Positions 7,327 to 16,486 are shown, counted from the first letter of the stretch. The stretch: DNA of 41,978 bases from Xanthobacteraceae bacterium (GCA_030037895.1 JASHPW010000018.1:1-41978); one strand, 5' to 3'. Notes: a model not told the origin generated them from the letters alone. Translations and numbers: made by a program.

Positions 7327-8226
7327 ATGGATCGCGCGGCGCCTCCGCCGGCCGGGTCCGCCACGGCACTGGGCGTGCTTTGCGGCGTCGGCGCGGCCTC
7401 GTGCTGGGCGCTTGGTTTCGTCGTCGCGCGACAAGGCGTGAACGTCGGTCTGTCGCCGCTCGTGATCGCGCTGCACCGTTTCGTCTGGCCGGGAATGGCG
7501 CTGCTTCCGGCCCTCGCCGCCGACAGCGGCGGCGATCTCGGCGGAATAGGGTGGCGCCGCGCGATTGCGCTCGCGCTGTTCGGCGGGCTTCCGCTCGCGC
7601 TCTTGAGCTATCTCGGATTTCTGTTCGTTCCGCTCGGCCACGGCGCCGTCATTCAGCCCTCATGCGCGGCGCTCGGCGGCCTGGTCCTGGCGCGGCTGGT
7701 GTTGAAGGAGCCGTTGCCCGCGCGCCGCGTCATCGGGGCGCTGGCGATTGTCCTCGGCCTCATCATCATCGGCGCCGAGGCACTGCGCACGATGGGTGCG
7801 CACGGCCTCGCCGGCGACCTCTTGTTCGTCGCCGCTGGAGGCTTCTTCGCGATTTTCGGCCTGCTGGTACGGTTGTGGCGGGTCGCGGCCTTCCGCGCGG
7901 CGACGATCACCAGCGTGTTGTCGCTCGCCGGACTGCCGATCGTGCTGTTCAGCTTTGACAATCTCTGGGCCGCGGGCTTTTCCGAAAATCTGCTGCAGGC
8001 CGTGGTGCAGGGCGCGCTCACCGGCGCCGGCGGGACATATCTCTTTGCCCGCGCGGTCGCGCTACTCGGAGCGGGACGCGCGGTGCTCTTTCCCTCGCTC
8101 GTCCCTCCATTCACGCTGTTGATCGGGTTTCTCGCGCTCGACGAGGTGCCGAGCGTTGCGCAGCTCGCCGGGCTTGTGGTCGTGGTCGTCGGCTTCCGGC
8201 TGACGCAGGGGGGCGAAGCGCGTTGA
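7327..8226 (+). CDS. EamA/DMT-family transporter
   Basis: A 299-residue inner-membrane protein with about ten transmembrane helices arranged as two EamA repeats, typical of the drug/metabolite transporter superfamily. The first repeat begins VLCGVGAASCWALGFVVARQ. The repeat boundary lies near VLKEPLPARRVIGALAIVLG, and the second repeat ends with LALDEVPSVAQLAGLVVVVVG. Such proteins usually export small metabolites; the substrate cannot be predicted. The start is ATG 7327, with no strong ribosome binding site. It stands 110 bp after the DUF4430 gene and about 215 bp before the aldonate dehydratase, so its operon membership is unclear. Confidence 0.88.
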   Translation: MDRAAPPPAGSATALGVLCGVGAASCWALGFVVARQGVNVGLSPLVIALHRFVWPGMALLPALAADSGGDLGGIGWRRAIALALFGGLPLALLSYLGFLFVPLGHGAVIQPSCAALGGLVLARLVLKEPLPARRVIGALAIVLGLIIIGAEALRTMGAHGLAGDLLFVAAGGFFAIFGLLVRLWRVAAFRAATITSVLSLAGLPIVLFSFDNLWAAGFSENLLQAVVQGALTGAGGTYLFARAVALLGAGRAVLFPSLVPPFTLLIGFLALDEVPSVAQLAGLVVVVVGFRLTQGGEAR

Positions 8227-8442
8227 TCGCTCACGACGCCTTGCGATTTGCTAAGGGTCCGCCAATGCGATCGCGCGCGCGAGCACGACGAACGCGTTCT
8301 CCTCGCCGATGCGATCGAAGGCCGCAACCGTTTTCAGCATGGCGCCTTTTGGACCCGTGACGGGCCCGGGCAGTTCGACCCGATTGTTCGGCAAAGGCAA
8401 TCGACATATCTATGCGTTGCGGGAAGATATGCGGAGACGATG

Positions 8443-10257
8443 ATGACGAAGGACAACGGCTCGCGCGGGCCGCAACGGAGAACCCGTTTGCGCTCCCAAT
8501 TGTGGTTCGACGATCCGGACGAGCCGGGCATGACGGCGCTCTATCTGGAGCGCTACCTCAATTACGGCCTCACCCGCGAGGAGTTGACTTCCGGCAAGCC
8601 GATCATCGGCATCGCCCAGACCGGCTCCGATTTGAGCCCGTGCAACCGCCATCATCTCGACCTCGCCAAGCGCGTGCGCGAGGGCATCCGCGCCGCCGGC
8701 GGCATCGCCTTCGAGTTTCCCGTCCATCCGATCCAGGAGACCGGCAAACGTCCGACCGCGGCGCTTGACCGCAATCTCGCCTATCTCGGCCTAGTCGAGG
8801 TGCTTTACGGCTACCCGCTCGACGGCGTGGTGCTGACGGTGGGCTGCGACAAGACGGTGCCGGCCTGCATCATGGCGGCGGCGACCGTGAATACGCCGGC
8901 GATCGTGCTTTCCGGCGGGCCGATGCTCGACAGCTACCGCGACGGCAAGCGCGCCGGCTCGGGCACGGTAATCTGGCAGGCGCGCAAGGACCATGCCGCC
9001 GGCAAGATCGACTACAAGGAATTCATCGAGATCGTCGCCGAATCGGCGCCCTCGATCGGCCATTGCAACTCGATGGGCACCGCTTCGACCATGAACGCCA
9101 TGGCCGAGGCGCTCGGCCTGTCGCTGCCGGGCTGCGCCGCGATCCCGGCGCCGTACCGCGAGCGCGGGCAGATCGCCTACGCGACCGGCGTGCGCGCCGT
9201 CGAGATCGTGCGCGAGGATTTGAAGCCGTCCGACATCCTCACCCGCGCCGCTTTCGAGAACGCCATTGTCGCCTGCTCGGCGATCGGCGGCTCGACCAAC
9301 GCGCCGATTCATCTCAACGCCATCGCCCGGCACATCGGCGTCAAGCTTTCGATCGAGGACTGGGAGACGATCGGCTACGACGTGCCGCTCCTCGTCAACA
9401 TGCAGCCGACGGGAGACTATCTCGGCGAGGACTATTATCGCGCCGGCGGCCTGCCGGCGGTGATGCACGAATTGCTGGAAGCCGGGCGGCTCAACGGCGA
9501 CGCCCTCACCATCAACGGCGAGACGGTGGCCGAGAACGTCGCACGGACAAAAGCGACCAACGCCGAAGTCATCCGGCCCTACGACAAGCCGCTGAAGGCG
9601 CAAGCCGGCTTCAAGGTGCTGCACGGCAACCTGTTCGCTTCGGCGATCATGAAGACGAGCGGGATCTCGGACGAATTTCGCCGGCGTTATCTCTGCGATC
9701 CCAAGGACCCCAACGCCTTCGAAGGCCGCGCCGTGGTGTTCGACGGCCCGGAGGACTATCGCCGGCGCATCGAGGATCCGGCGCTCGGAATCGACGAACG
9801 CACGATCCTGTTCATTCGCGGCGCCGGGCCGATCGGCTATCCGGGCTCGGCCGAGGTGGTGAACATGCAGCCGCCGGCGGCGTTGATCAAACGCGGCGTG
9901 ACATCGCTGCCCTGCGTCGGCGACGGCCGGCAATCGGGAACGTCGGGTTCGCCATCGATCCTCAACGCCTCGCCGGAAGCGGCGACCGGCGGCGGCCTCG
10001 CTCTCCTCAAGACCGGCGACCGGGTGCGCATCGATCTCAACACAGGCAGCGCCGATATGCTGATCTCGCCGGCGGAATTGGCGGAGCGCCGCGCGGCGCT
10101 AAAAAAGAATGGCGGCTATCATTATCCGCCGAGCCAGACGCCGTGGCAGGAAATCCAGCGCGCCATGATCGACCAGCTCGCGGACGGCATGGTGCTCGAG
10201 CCGGCGGTGAAATATCAGCGCGTCGCGCAGAATTTCGTGCCGCGTGACAGTCACTGA
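8443..10257 (+). CDS. IlvD/Edd-family sugar-acid dehydratase (arabonate/xylonate type)
   Basis: A 604-residue iron-sulfur dehydratase that converts an aldonate to its 2-keto-3-deoxy acid. The three cluster cysteines are visible: C67 in [10 protein letters not shown]135 in [10 protein letters not shown] and C208 in [11 protein letters not shown]. The following K137 is the expected carbamylated metal ligand. From family knowledge, the spacing of 68 and 73 residues fits the L-arabinonate and D-xylonate dehydratase subgroup better than IlvD or Edd. The C-terminal block [20 protein letters not shown] is also typical. The start is ATG 8443, 6 bases after GGAG; ATG 8440 is an alternative. The next gene encodes an SDR like 2-keto-3-deoxy-L-fuconate dehydrogenase, which suggests a non-phosphorylative sugar-acid pathway. 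The exact sugar is not determined. Confidence 0.92.
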   Translation: MTKDNGSRGPQRRTRLRSQLWFDDPDEPGMTALYLERYLNYGLTREELTSGKPIIGIAQTGSDLSPCNRHHLDLAKRVREGIRAAGGIAFEFPVHPIQETGKRPTAALDRNLAYLGLVEVLYGYPLDGVVLTVGCDKTVPACIMAAATVNTPAIVLSGGPMLDSYRDGKRAGSGTVIWQARKDHAAGKIDYKEFIEIVAESAPSIGHCNSMGTASTMNAMAEALGLSLPGCAAIPAPYRERGQIAYATGVRAVEIVREDLKPSDILTRAAFENAIVACSAIGGSTNAPIHLNAIARHIGVKLSIEDWETIGYDVPLLVNMQPTGDYLGEDYYRAGGLPAVMHELLEAGRLNGDALTINGETVAENVARTKATNAEVIRPYDKPLKAQAGFKVLHGNLFASAIMKTSGISDEFRRRYLCDPKDPNAFEGRAVVFDGPEDYRRRIEDPALGIDERTILFIRGAGPIGYPGSAEVVNMQPPAALIKRGVTSLPCVGDGRQSGTSGSPSILNASPEAATGGGLALLKTGDRVRIDLNTGSADMLISPAELAERRAALKKNGGYHYPPSQTPWQEIQRAMIDQLADGMVLEPAVKYQRVAQNFVPRDSH

Positions 10258-10347
10258 AGAGCGCGCCGGGAGCGCCGCGCCGTCGGTTGAACGGCGCCGC
10301 GCGCCGATACTGACGGGTGAGCCCGGGCGTCAAACGGAGGACCGGAC

Positions 10348-11103
10348 ATGGCGGGACGGCTTGAGAACAAGGTCGCGCTCGTCACCGCCGCGGGCCAGGG
10401 CATCGGCCGGGCGATTGCGGAAAAATTCGCCGAACAAGGCGCCAAGGTGATCGCAACCGACCTCGACCCCAATAAGCTCAAGGGATTGCGTGCCAGGCTG
10501 CGCAAGCTCGACGTCCGCTCGCAGGACGACATCGAGGCGTTCGCCAGGGAGGTGTCCCGCGAATTCGGCGCGCTCGACATTCTGGTCAACTGCGCCGGCT
10601 ACGTGCACCAGGGCACGGTGCTCGATTGCACCGACCGGGACTGGGATCTCTCTTTCGACCTCAACGTGAAATCGATGCACCGCATGATCAGGACGTTCCT
10701 CCCCGGCATGCTGGAGAAGAAATCCGGCTCGATCGTCAACATCTCCTCGACGGTGTCCTCGATCCGCGGCGTGCCCGACCGCTACGTCTATGGCGCCACC
10801 AAGGCCGCGGTGATCGGCCTCACCAAGGCGGTCGCCGCCGATTTCATCAAACAGGGCATCCGCTGCAACGCCGTCTGTCCGGGCACGATCGAATCGCCGT
10901 CGCTCGGCGAACGCATCATGGTGGTGTCACGGGAGACCGGGCGGCCGCCCGACATGGTCCGGCGAAGCTTCGTCGATCGCCAGCCCATGGGCCGGTTGGG
11001 CACGCCCGAGGAGGTGGCCTGGCTCGCCCTCTTCCTCGCCAGCGACGAGGCAAGCTACATGACCGGCCAGGCGCATCTCGTCGACGGCGGGATGGCGCTA
11101 TAA
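10348..11103 (+). CDS. Short-chain dehydrogenase, 2-keto-3-deoxy-L-fuconate dehydrogenase-like
   Basis: A 251-residue classical SDR. The cofactor motif is TAAGQGIG at 13-20, D38 at the end of beta-2 predicts NAD preference, NCAG is at 81-84, and the catalytic residues are S134 (NISS), Y148 and K152 (YGATK). The core sequence (NCAGYVHQGTVLDCTDRDWD, SFDLNVKSMHRMIR, FLPGML) closely follows the group containing 2-keto-3-deoxy-L-fuconate dehydrogenase and mammalian 3-hydroxybutyrate dehydrogenase type 2. Placed directly after an aldonate dehydratase, the likely job is oxidation of the 2-keto-3-deoxy acid to a 2,4-diketo acid. That step is inferred from context. ATG 10348 has a good GGAGG site upstream. 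Confidence 0.9.
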   Translation: MAGRLENKVALVTAAGQGIGRAIAEKFAEQGAKVIATDLDPNKLKGLRARLRKLDVRSQDDIEAFAREVSREFGALDILVNCAGYVHQGTVLDCTDRDWDLSFDLNVKSMHRMIRTFLPGMLEKKSGSIVNISSTVSSIRGVPDRYVYGATKAAVIGLTKAVAADFIKQGIRCNAVCPGTIESPSLGERIMVVSRETGRPPDMVRRSFVDRQPMGRLGTPEEVAWLALFLASDEASYMTGQAHLVDGGMAL

Positions 11104-11107
11104 AGAT

Positions 11108-11181
11108 AGACGACGGAGGACTGACGACGGAGAACAGAGAAGCCGGCGCATCTGTCGTCCGTCTTCTGTCGTCTGTCGTCT
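11108..11181. repeat. Long imperfect inverted repeat between two dehydrogenase genes
   Basis: Two 31-bp arms (11108-11138 and 11151-11181) are complementary at 25 of 31 positions around a 12-base loop. The right arm is made of short repeats of CTGTCGTC. The structure begins 4 bp after the SDR stop codon and ends 7 bp before the next ATG, so the full spacer is a stem-loop in the mRNA. No T run follows, so it is not a standard terminator. It may protect the upstream mRNA or restrain initiation at 11189. Confidence 0.75.
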
Positions 11182-11188
11182 GCAAACG

Positions 11189-12169
11189 ATGCACATCCTC
11201 ATCACCGGCGCCGCGGGGATGATCGGGCGCAAGCTCGCGGCCCGTCTGGTCGGCGAGGGAGCGCTGAGCGGCCGGCCGATCGACCGGCTGACGCTCCTCG
11301 ACATAAGCGCTCCGCCGGCGCCCGAGGCGGCCGCGTTTCGCGTCGGCGCCGTCGCCGCCGACATCGCCGATGCGCAAGCGGCGCGCGCGGCAGTCGCCGG
11401 CCGGCCCGACGTGATCTTCCATCTCGCCGCCGTCGTCTCCGGCGAAGCCGAGCTTGATTTCGACAAAGGCGTCCGGGTCAATGTCGACGGCTCGCGCGCG
11501 CTCCTGGAGGCCGTTCGCGCCGCCGGCGATTATCGTCCGCGATTCGTCTTCGCCTCGTCGCTCGCGGTGTTCGGCGCTCCGTTCCCGGAAGCGATCCCGG
11601 ACGATTTTGCCTTAACGCCGCTCACCTCCTACGGCACGCAAAAGGCGATGGTCGAGCTTCTCCTCGCCGACTACAGCCGCCGCGGCTTCCTCGACGGCGT
11701 CGGCATCAGGCTGCCGAGCATCGTGGTGCGGCCGGGCCGGCCGAACCAGGCCGCCTCGGGATTCTTCTCCGCGATCATCCGCGAGCCCTTGGCCGGACGG
11801 GAGGCGGTGCTGCCGGTCGATGACGGCGTCCTGCACTGGCACGCGAGCCCGCGCGCGGCGGTGGGATTCCTCCTCCACGCCGCCGGCCTCACGCGCGAGC
11901 AGATCGGGCCGCGCATCAACCTCGTCATGCCCGGCGTGTGCTGCACCGTCGCCGAGCAGATCGCCGCCTTGCGGCGGATTGCCGGCGACAAGGTCGCCGG
12001 GCGCATCCGCCGCGAGCCGGACCCGCTGACCGCGCGCATCGTCGCCGGCTGGCCGAGCCGGTTCGATCCGCGCCGCGCGCTCGCGCTCGGCTTCAAGGCC
12101 GAGACCTCGTTCGATGAAATCATCCGCGTCCACATCGAGGACGAGCTGGGCGGCCAAATCGCGTCTTGA
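11189..12169 (+). CDS. NAD-dependent epimerase/dehydratase (extended SDR, DenD-like)
   Basis: A 326-residue extended SDR. The glycine motif is GAAGMIG at 7-13, a conserved D58 (AADIAD) follows, the active site has SS at 123-124 (FASSLAVFG), and the catalytic pair is Y148/K152 (SYGTQK). The pattern HLAAVVSGEAELDFDKGVRVNVDG and the later RLPSIVVRPGRPNQAASGFFSAIIREPL fit the subgroup that includes D-erythronate dehydrogenase DenD. Context with an aldonate dehydratase and a second dehydrogenase supports a sugar-acid oxidation role, but the substrate is not established. The ATG at 11189 lies 7 bp after a stem-loop and has no clear Shine-Dalgarno sequence, so translation may depend on that structure. 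Confidence 0.85.
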   Translation: MHILITGAAGMIGRKLAARLVGEGALSGRPIDRLTLLDISAPPAPEAAAFRVGAVAADIADAQAARAAVAGRPDVIFHLAAVVSGEAELDFDKGVRVNVDGSRALLEAVRAAGDYRPRFVFASSLAVFGAPFPEAIPDDFALTPLTSYGTQKAMVELLLADYSRRGFLDGVGIRLPSIVVRPGRPNQAASGFFSAIIREPLAGREAVLPVDDGVLHWHASPRAAVGFLLHAAGLTREQIGPRINLVMPGVCCTVAEQIAALRRIAGDKVAGRIRREPDPLTARIVAGWPSRFDPRRALALGFKAETSFDEIIRVHIEDELGGQIAS

Positions 12170-12210
12170 TGCCGGGCGCAGGGCTCTTCCCTCGCCGCGT
12201 GCCGAGCGTC

Positions 12211-12313
12211 CGGAGCGGGATATGACTTATCTTCGAGTCGTCATCCCGCTCCGGCTTCCTGGTGGAGCCTGATCTTTTCGGAAAACCGGATTCCACTTTT
12301 CCGGATCATGCTC
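12211..12313 (-). repeat. Dispersed intergenic repeat, copy 1 (minus orientation)
   Basis: Reverse-complemented, this stretch aligns almost base for base with 40419-40520 (about 90 percent identity by eye). It contains two inverted repeats. One has the arm GAGCATGATC with the nested CCGGAAAA/TTTTCCGG. The other is built on GAGCGGGATGAC and AGTCAT..CCCGCTC. It fills the gap between the extended SDR and sfsA and ends 2 bp before a possible ATG of sfsA. It is not coding and carries no transposase. Confidence 0.88.
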
Positions 12314-12326
12314 TATGTGTGCGGCC

Positions 12327-13043
12327 ATGCGCTTCATCTCGACTCTCGTCCCCGGTACGCTCGCCCGCCGCTACAAGACCTTCCTCGCCGACGTGGTGCT
12401 CGACTCCGGAGACATGGTGACGGCCCATGTCGCCAATCCGGGCGTCATGAAGGGCCTCGACCGGCCGTTCTCGCGGGTGTGGCTGTCCGATTCCGCCAAT
12501 CCATTGCGGCGGTTTCCCTACACCTGGGAGCTCGTCGAGGCCGACCTCGGCAGCGGCCCGGAGCTTGTCGGGGTGAATACCGCCCAGGCCAATTTGCTCG
12601 TCGACGACGCGCTTGCGGCCGGGCTGATCCCGGAGCTGCGGAATTACGCGTCGATCCGGCGCGAGGTCCAATACGGCGAGGGATCGAGGATCGACTTTCT
12701 GCTCGAAGGCTCGATGCGGCGACCTTGCTACCTGGAAGTCAAGAACGTCCATCTCATGCGCCGGCCGCGGCTTGCCGAATTCCCCGACTACGTGACCGAC
12801 CGCGAGGCCAAGCATCTCGACGAGCTCGTGGCCGCGCAGGTGGGCGGCGTGCGCGCCGCGCTGCTCTTCGTCATTCCGATTCAATCGGCGGAGCGGTTCG
12901 CCATCGCCCGCGACATCGATCCGGCCTATGCGGCCGCCTTCGCGCGCGCGCGGGCGAGAGGCGTGCAGATGCTAGCCTGGCGTTGCAATGTGGGGCTCGA
13001 CGCCATCGAGATCGCGGCGCCGGTTCCTGTCCTCGACGCTTGA
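12327..13043 (+). CDS. sfsA: SfsA family protein (DNA/RNA nuclease SfsA-like)
   Basis: A 238-residue cytosolic protein of the SfsA family, once called sugar fermentation stimulation protein. Family blocks are present in order: the N-terminal OB-like domain (LVPGTLARRYKTFLADVVLD, THVANPG-type motif AHVANPGVM), GVNTAQANLLVDDAL, then a nuclease-like core with the conserved acidic pattern RIDFLLEG, CYLEVKNVHLM, FPDYVTDREAKHLDEL and ALLFVIP. The core resembles the PD-(D/E)XK fold; nucleic-acid binding is reported for the family, but its role is unsettled. I start at ATG 12327, where homology starts; ATG 12315 would add four residues. A dispersed repeat abuts the start. It does not look linked to the upstream sugar genes. 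Confidence 0.95.
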   Translation: MRFISTLVPGTLARRYKTFLADVVLDSGDMVTAHVANPGVMKGLDRPFSRVWLSDSANPLRRFPYTWELVEADLGSGPELVGVNTAQANLLVDDALAAGLIPELRNYASIRREVQYGEGSRIDFLLEGSMRRPCYLEVKNVHLMRRPRLAEFPDYVTDREAKHLDELVAAQVGGVRAALLFVIPIQSAERFAIARDIDPAYAAAFARARARGVQMLAWRCNVGLDAIEIAAPVPVLDA

Positions 13044-13158
13044 CCGCGCCCGCCGGCGCGAGCCGCAATTGCTTGCGTTGCGGCCGAGTATGCTTACATT
13101 TGCCGGTGAATTGGCGGCGCGCAGCCGCTTTCATCGCGGCTGAAACCTCTATTCCCCC

Positions 13159-13983
13159 ATGACCTATGTCGATGCGGCCTGCGTGCCGCTGCGCAAAACC
13201 GGACAGATCAAGATTTACGGGCCGGCCGCCTTCGACGGCATGCGCAAGGCGGGCCGGCTCGCGGCCGAATGCCTCGACATGCTGGCCGAGGAGATCAAGC
13301 CCGGCGTCTCCTCCGCGCGCATCGATCGGCTGGTGTTCGAGTTCGGCTTGGACCACCACGCCTTGCCGGCGACCCTTATGTACCGCGGTTACCGCAAAGC
13401 GACGTGCACCTCGATCAATCACGTGGTCTGCCACGGCATACCGGGAGAAAAGCCGCTGCGCGAGGGGGACATCGTCAACGTCGACGTGACGCTGATCCTT
13501 GACGGCTGGCACGGCGATTCGAGCCGCATGTATGCCCTTGGCGAAATTCCGCGCCGCGCCGAGCGCCTGCTCGAAGTCACCTACGAGGCGATGATGCGCG
13601 GCATTGCCGCGATCAAGCCGGGCGGCAGCACCGGCGACATCGGCCATGCGATCCAAACCTATGTCGAGGCCCAGCAAATGAGCGTGGTGCGCGATTTCTG
13701 CGGCCATGGCCTCGGCCGCCTGTTCCACGACGAGCCGAACATCGTGCATGTGGGCCGGCCGGGCGAAGGCATCGTGCTCAAGCCGGGCATGTTCTTCACC
13801 GTCGAGCCGATGATCAATCTCGGCCGCCCGCACGTGAAGGTGCTGTCCGACGGCTGGACCGCGGTGACCCGCGACCGTTCGCTCTCGGCGCAATTCGAGC
13901 ACTCGGTCGGCGTCACCGAGACCGGCGTCGAGATTTTCACCCTCTCGCCCAAGGGACTGACCCGGCCGCCCTACCGGGCGTGA
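13159..13983 (+). CDS. map: Methionine aminopeptidase, type I
   Basis: A 274-residue cytosolic metalloenzyme that removes N-terminal methionine from new proteins. All five metal ligands are visible with the spacing of E. coli MetAP: D109 (NVDVT), D120 (GDSSR), H183 (CGHGLG), E216 (FTVEPM) and E247 (QFEHSV). The substrate histidine lies in CHGIPG (H92). The N-terminus has an extra stretch of about 12 residues over the E. coli enzyme, which is common in rhizobial forms. The ATG at 13159 is the first in frame, 115 bp after sfsA. The following iron-type dehydrogenase gene converges from the other strand with a 14-bp gap. Confidence 0.97.
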   Translation: MTYVDAACVPLRKTGQIKIYGPAAFDGMRKAGRLAAECLDMLAEEIKPGVSSARIDRLVFEFGLDHHALPATLMYRGYRKATCTSINHVVCHGIPGEKPLREGDIVNVDVTLILDGWHGDSSRMYALGEIPRRAERLLEVTYEAMMRGIAAIKPGGSTGDIGHAIQTYVEAQQMSVVRDFCGHGLGRLFHDEPNIVHVGRPGEGIVLKPGMFFTVEPMINLGRPHVKVLSDGWTAVTRDRSLSAQFEHSVGVTETGVEIFTLSPKGLTRPPYRA

Positions 13984-13997
13984 GCCGGAGCGGGCCC

Positions 13998-15155
13998 TCA
14001 CCACGCGGCTTCGAGCAGCTGCATCACGTCTTGCGGCGAGCGGATCGGTTGCGGATTGGTGCGCACCCACAGATTGTGCATCGCCGCCTCGACGATCTTC
14101 GGCAATTGCTCGCGTTTGACGCCGACGGCGCGCAGCGTGGTGGGCTGCCCGAGCGCCGCGATCAACTCGGCGACCGCATCGGCCGCCGGGACGGCGGGCC
14201 GCCCCATGGCTTCGGCGATCTGCCGCTGCTTTGCGGCGGTCGCGCGTTCGTTATGGCGCATCACATGCGGCAGCATGACGCAAGATGTGTGCCCATGCGG
14301 CACATCGGCGACAGCGCCCAGCACATGGCCGATGCCGTGGCTGGCGCCGTAATTGACCCGCGCGATCGATGAAGCGGCGAGCCACGACGCCTGCTGGCAG
14401 GCGAGGCGGGCGGAAAGATCGTCGGGACGCGGCAGCGCCTGCGCGAACAGGCGCAGCGCATGCAGGGCAAGCCCGTCGCAATAAGGATGCGCATCGATCG
14501 AGCACAGCGTCTCCACGGCGTGATCGATCCCGCGCACTCCGGTCGATAACCAGAGCCATGCGGGCGTGTGCACCGTCACCGCCGGATCGAGGATCACGGC
14601 ACGCGCGCCAATGTCCGCGCCGATGAAGGAATGTTTCTGGCGGATGCGCTCGTCGGTGATCCCGGCGAGGTTCGAGAACTCGGCGCCGGAGAGCGTGGTC
14701 GGCACCACCACTTGGCGCACCGGCGACGGCCGGACCTCGGGCACGAACCGCCGGCCGTCAGGCTCAATCGACACATGCAAACCGTCGAGAGCCTCGGGCG
14801 AGTCGATATCGTGCGCGAGGCAGATTTGCAGAGCCTTGACGGTATCGATCACCGTGCCGCCGCCGACCGTGAGGATGAGATCGGGCGCCGCCGCGCGCAC
14901 CGCCCGCGCCGCGGCGATGACGCTCGAGCGCGGACTATGCTGGAGGCAACCGTCGAAAAGGCCGACATAACGCGGCCCGAGCGCGTCGGCGATGGTGCGG
15001 ACGACCGGCGTCTTCGTTGCCAGGCTTTTCGACGCGACGACGAACACGCGCTTGGCGCCGATGCGCGCCGCCTCCTCCACCGCGGCTTCGGCCGCCGGGC
15101 GGCCGAACACGACGCGTTCGAGCGGAAGGTAGACGTAGCTGCCGGCATGATGCAT
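13998..15155 (-). CDS. Iron-containing alcohol dehydrogenase (maleylacetate reductase-like)
   Basis: A 385-residue member of the group III metal-dependent dehydrogenases. The dinucleotide motif is GGGTVIDTVK at 98-107, followed by VVPTTLSGAEFSNLAGIT. The metal region reads GIDHAVETLCSIDAHPYCDGLALHA-type sequence, then the second signature ASHGIGHVLGAVADVPHGHTSC. These fit maleylacetate reductase and related hydroxyacid-oxoacid enzymes that reduce a keto acid with NAD(P)H. The substrate is not proven and no aromatic-degradation genes are nearby. The start ATG 15155 has a strong GAGGAGG site 6 bases upstream; the longer frame to 15227 lacks one. It is divergent from radC with about 155 bp between them. 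Confidence 0.88.
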   Translation of the reverse strand: MHHAGSYVYLPLERVVFGRPAAEAAVEEAARIGAKRVFVVASKSLATKTPVVRTIADALGPRYVGLFDGCLQHSPRSSVIAAARAVRAAAPDLILTVGGGTVIDTVKALQICLAHDIDSPEALDGLHVSIEPDGRRFVPEVRPSPVRQVVVPTTLSGAEFSNLAGITDERIRQKHSFIGADIGARAVILDPAVTVHTPAWLWLSTGVRGIDHAVETLCSIDAHPYCDGLALHALRLFAQALPRPDDLSARLACQQASWLAASSIARVNYGASHGIGHVLGAVADVPHGHTSCVMLPHVMRHNERATAAKQRQIAEAMGRPAVPAADAVAELIAALGQPTTLRAVGVKREQLPKIVEAAMHNLWVRTNPQPIRSPQDVMQLLEAAW

Positions 15156-15312
15156 GACACTCCTCCTCGTCTCTTGCCCCTGCCCTACCGGGCGTGAACG
15201 AACCGGCCATCCGCGACCCGATTGCAAAATGCCGTAATCCGGTCATGCTTGGAGCAACCTGCGCGGGCAGTCAGACCGGCTGCGACGTGGCGTGGATTGC
15301 GGATCAAGTCCC

Positions 15313-16029
15313 ATGGGCGGAAAGCGCGAGAGCGACCAAGGCCTCGCCGCAGAGGCCCCGCCGCATTATTACGGCCACCGCGAACGGCTGCGCGAGCGGT
15401 TCCGCGAAGCCGGCGACGAGGCGCTGTCGGATTACGAGCTGCTCGAACTGGTGCTGTTCCGCGCCCTGCCGCGGCGGGACGTCAAGCCGCTCGCCAAAAC
15501 CCTGATCGCCACGTTCGGCTCGTTCGCCGAAGTCGTCTCCGCGCCGGTGGCGCGGCTCGCCGAGGTGAAGGGGTTGGGCGACGCCGCCATCACCGAGCTC
15601 AAGCTCATCCAGGCGGCGGCGAGCCGGCTTCTTCGCGGCGAGGTGAAAAAGCGGCCCATCCTCTCGTCCTGGTCGGCGGTGCTCGATTATTGTCGCACCG
15701 CGCAAGCCTTCGCCGACCGTGAGCAGTTCCGCGTCCTCTTCCTCGACAAGCGCAACCAGCTCATCGCCGACGAGCTGCAGCAGGTCGGCACCGTCGATCA
15801 CACGCCGGTCTATCCGCGCGAGGTGGTCAAGCGCGCGCTGGAACTGTCGGCGACGGCGCTCATCCTCGTGCACAACCATCCCTCCGGCGACCCCACCCCG
15901 TCGCGCGCCGACATTCAAATGACGCAACAAATCATCGCGGTGGCGAACCCGCTCGGCATTTCCGTGCACGACCACATCATCGTCGGCAAGGAGGGTCATG
16001 CGAGCCTCAAGGGGCTGAAGCTGGTGTAA
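15313..16029 (+). CDS. radC: RadC/MPN-domain protein
   Basis: A 238-residue JAMM-type protein. The N-terminal half (residues 18-110) has the RadC helical region with a helix-hairpin-helix-like block ([19 protein letters not shown]). The C-terminal MPN domain has the zinc motif H187-N-H189[11 protein letters not shown]200, complete for a metal-dependent isopeptidase or nuclease fold. RadC was named for DNA repair, but that role has been questioned; recent work ties relatives to mobile-element biology. The start is uncertain between GTG 15292 and ATG 15313; the ATG matches the usual short N-terminus. It converges with a thioesterase gene, with 40 bp between. Confidence 0.94.
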   Translation: MGGKRESDQGLAAEAPPHYYGHRERLRERFREAGDEALSDYELLELVLFRALPRRDVKPLAKTLIATFGSFAEVVSAPVARLAEVKGLGDAAITELKLIQAAASRLLRGEVKKRPILSSWSAVLDYCRTAQAFADREQFRVLFLDKRNQLIADELQQVGTVDHTPVYPREVVKRALELSATALILVHNHPSGDPTPSRADIQMTQQIIAVANPLGISVHDHIIVGKEGHASLKGLKLV

Positions 16030-16069
16030 GCCGGGCGCATCGGCACGCCTGCGACGACTTGCACGAGCA

Positions 16070-16486
16070 CTAACGGCCTTTATAGAGAACGATTTGCGTG
16101 CAGCGAAACAACGCCAGCGTCTTGCCGGCGGCTTCGCTCTTGACTTCCGCGTCCCAGACCTGGGTGGAGCGTCCGCCGTGCACCAGACGCGCGTCGCAGG
16201 TCACGCCGCCCTCGAGCGTCGTGCCGAGGAAATTGGCCTTGAGCTCGGCCGTCGTGAAGCCCGATGCACCCTCCGGGAGAGACATGGTGCAGCCATAGCC
16301 GCATGCGGTATCGGCAAGCGCGACGATGGTCGCCGCGTGAAGATATCCGTTCGGCGCCAAATGCTGCTTGCCGATCTCGACCCGACCGCGCGCAAAACCG
16401 TGGCGCACCTCGACCCAATCGAATCCCAGAAAACCGGGAAGGTATCCGATTTGCGCGGCGCGAAAGGCCGCGGCGGCCTCACTCAT
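16070..16486 (-). CDS. PaaI-like hotdog-fold thioesterase
   Basis: A 138-residue hotdog protein. The family core is visible: LAPNGYLHAATIVALADTACGYGC, where the N-G-x-x-H segment and the D in LADTA match the PaaI/YbgC catalytic region, followed by FTTAELKANFLGTT and the strand pattern CDARLVHGGRSTQVWDAEV. Members hydrolyse acyl-CoA thioesters; the substrate here is unknown. The ATG at 16486 is the only good start. It may be co-transcribed with the inhibitor-like gene, which lies 61 bp upstream on the same strand. Confidence 0.88.
   Translation of the reverse strand: MSEAAAAFRAAQIGYLPGFLGFDWVEVRHGFARGRVEIGKQHLAPNGYLHAATIVALADTACGYGCTMSLPEGASGFTTAELKANFLGTTLEGGVTCDARLVHGGRSTQVWDAEVKSEAAGKTLALFRCTQIVLYKGR

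Noticed and set aside
12211..12313. Insertion sequence remnant
   Set aside because: The element is only about 100 bp, has no transposase fragment and no visible target duplication; a palindromic repeat family explains it better.
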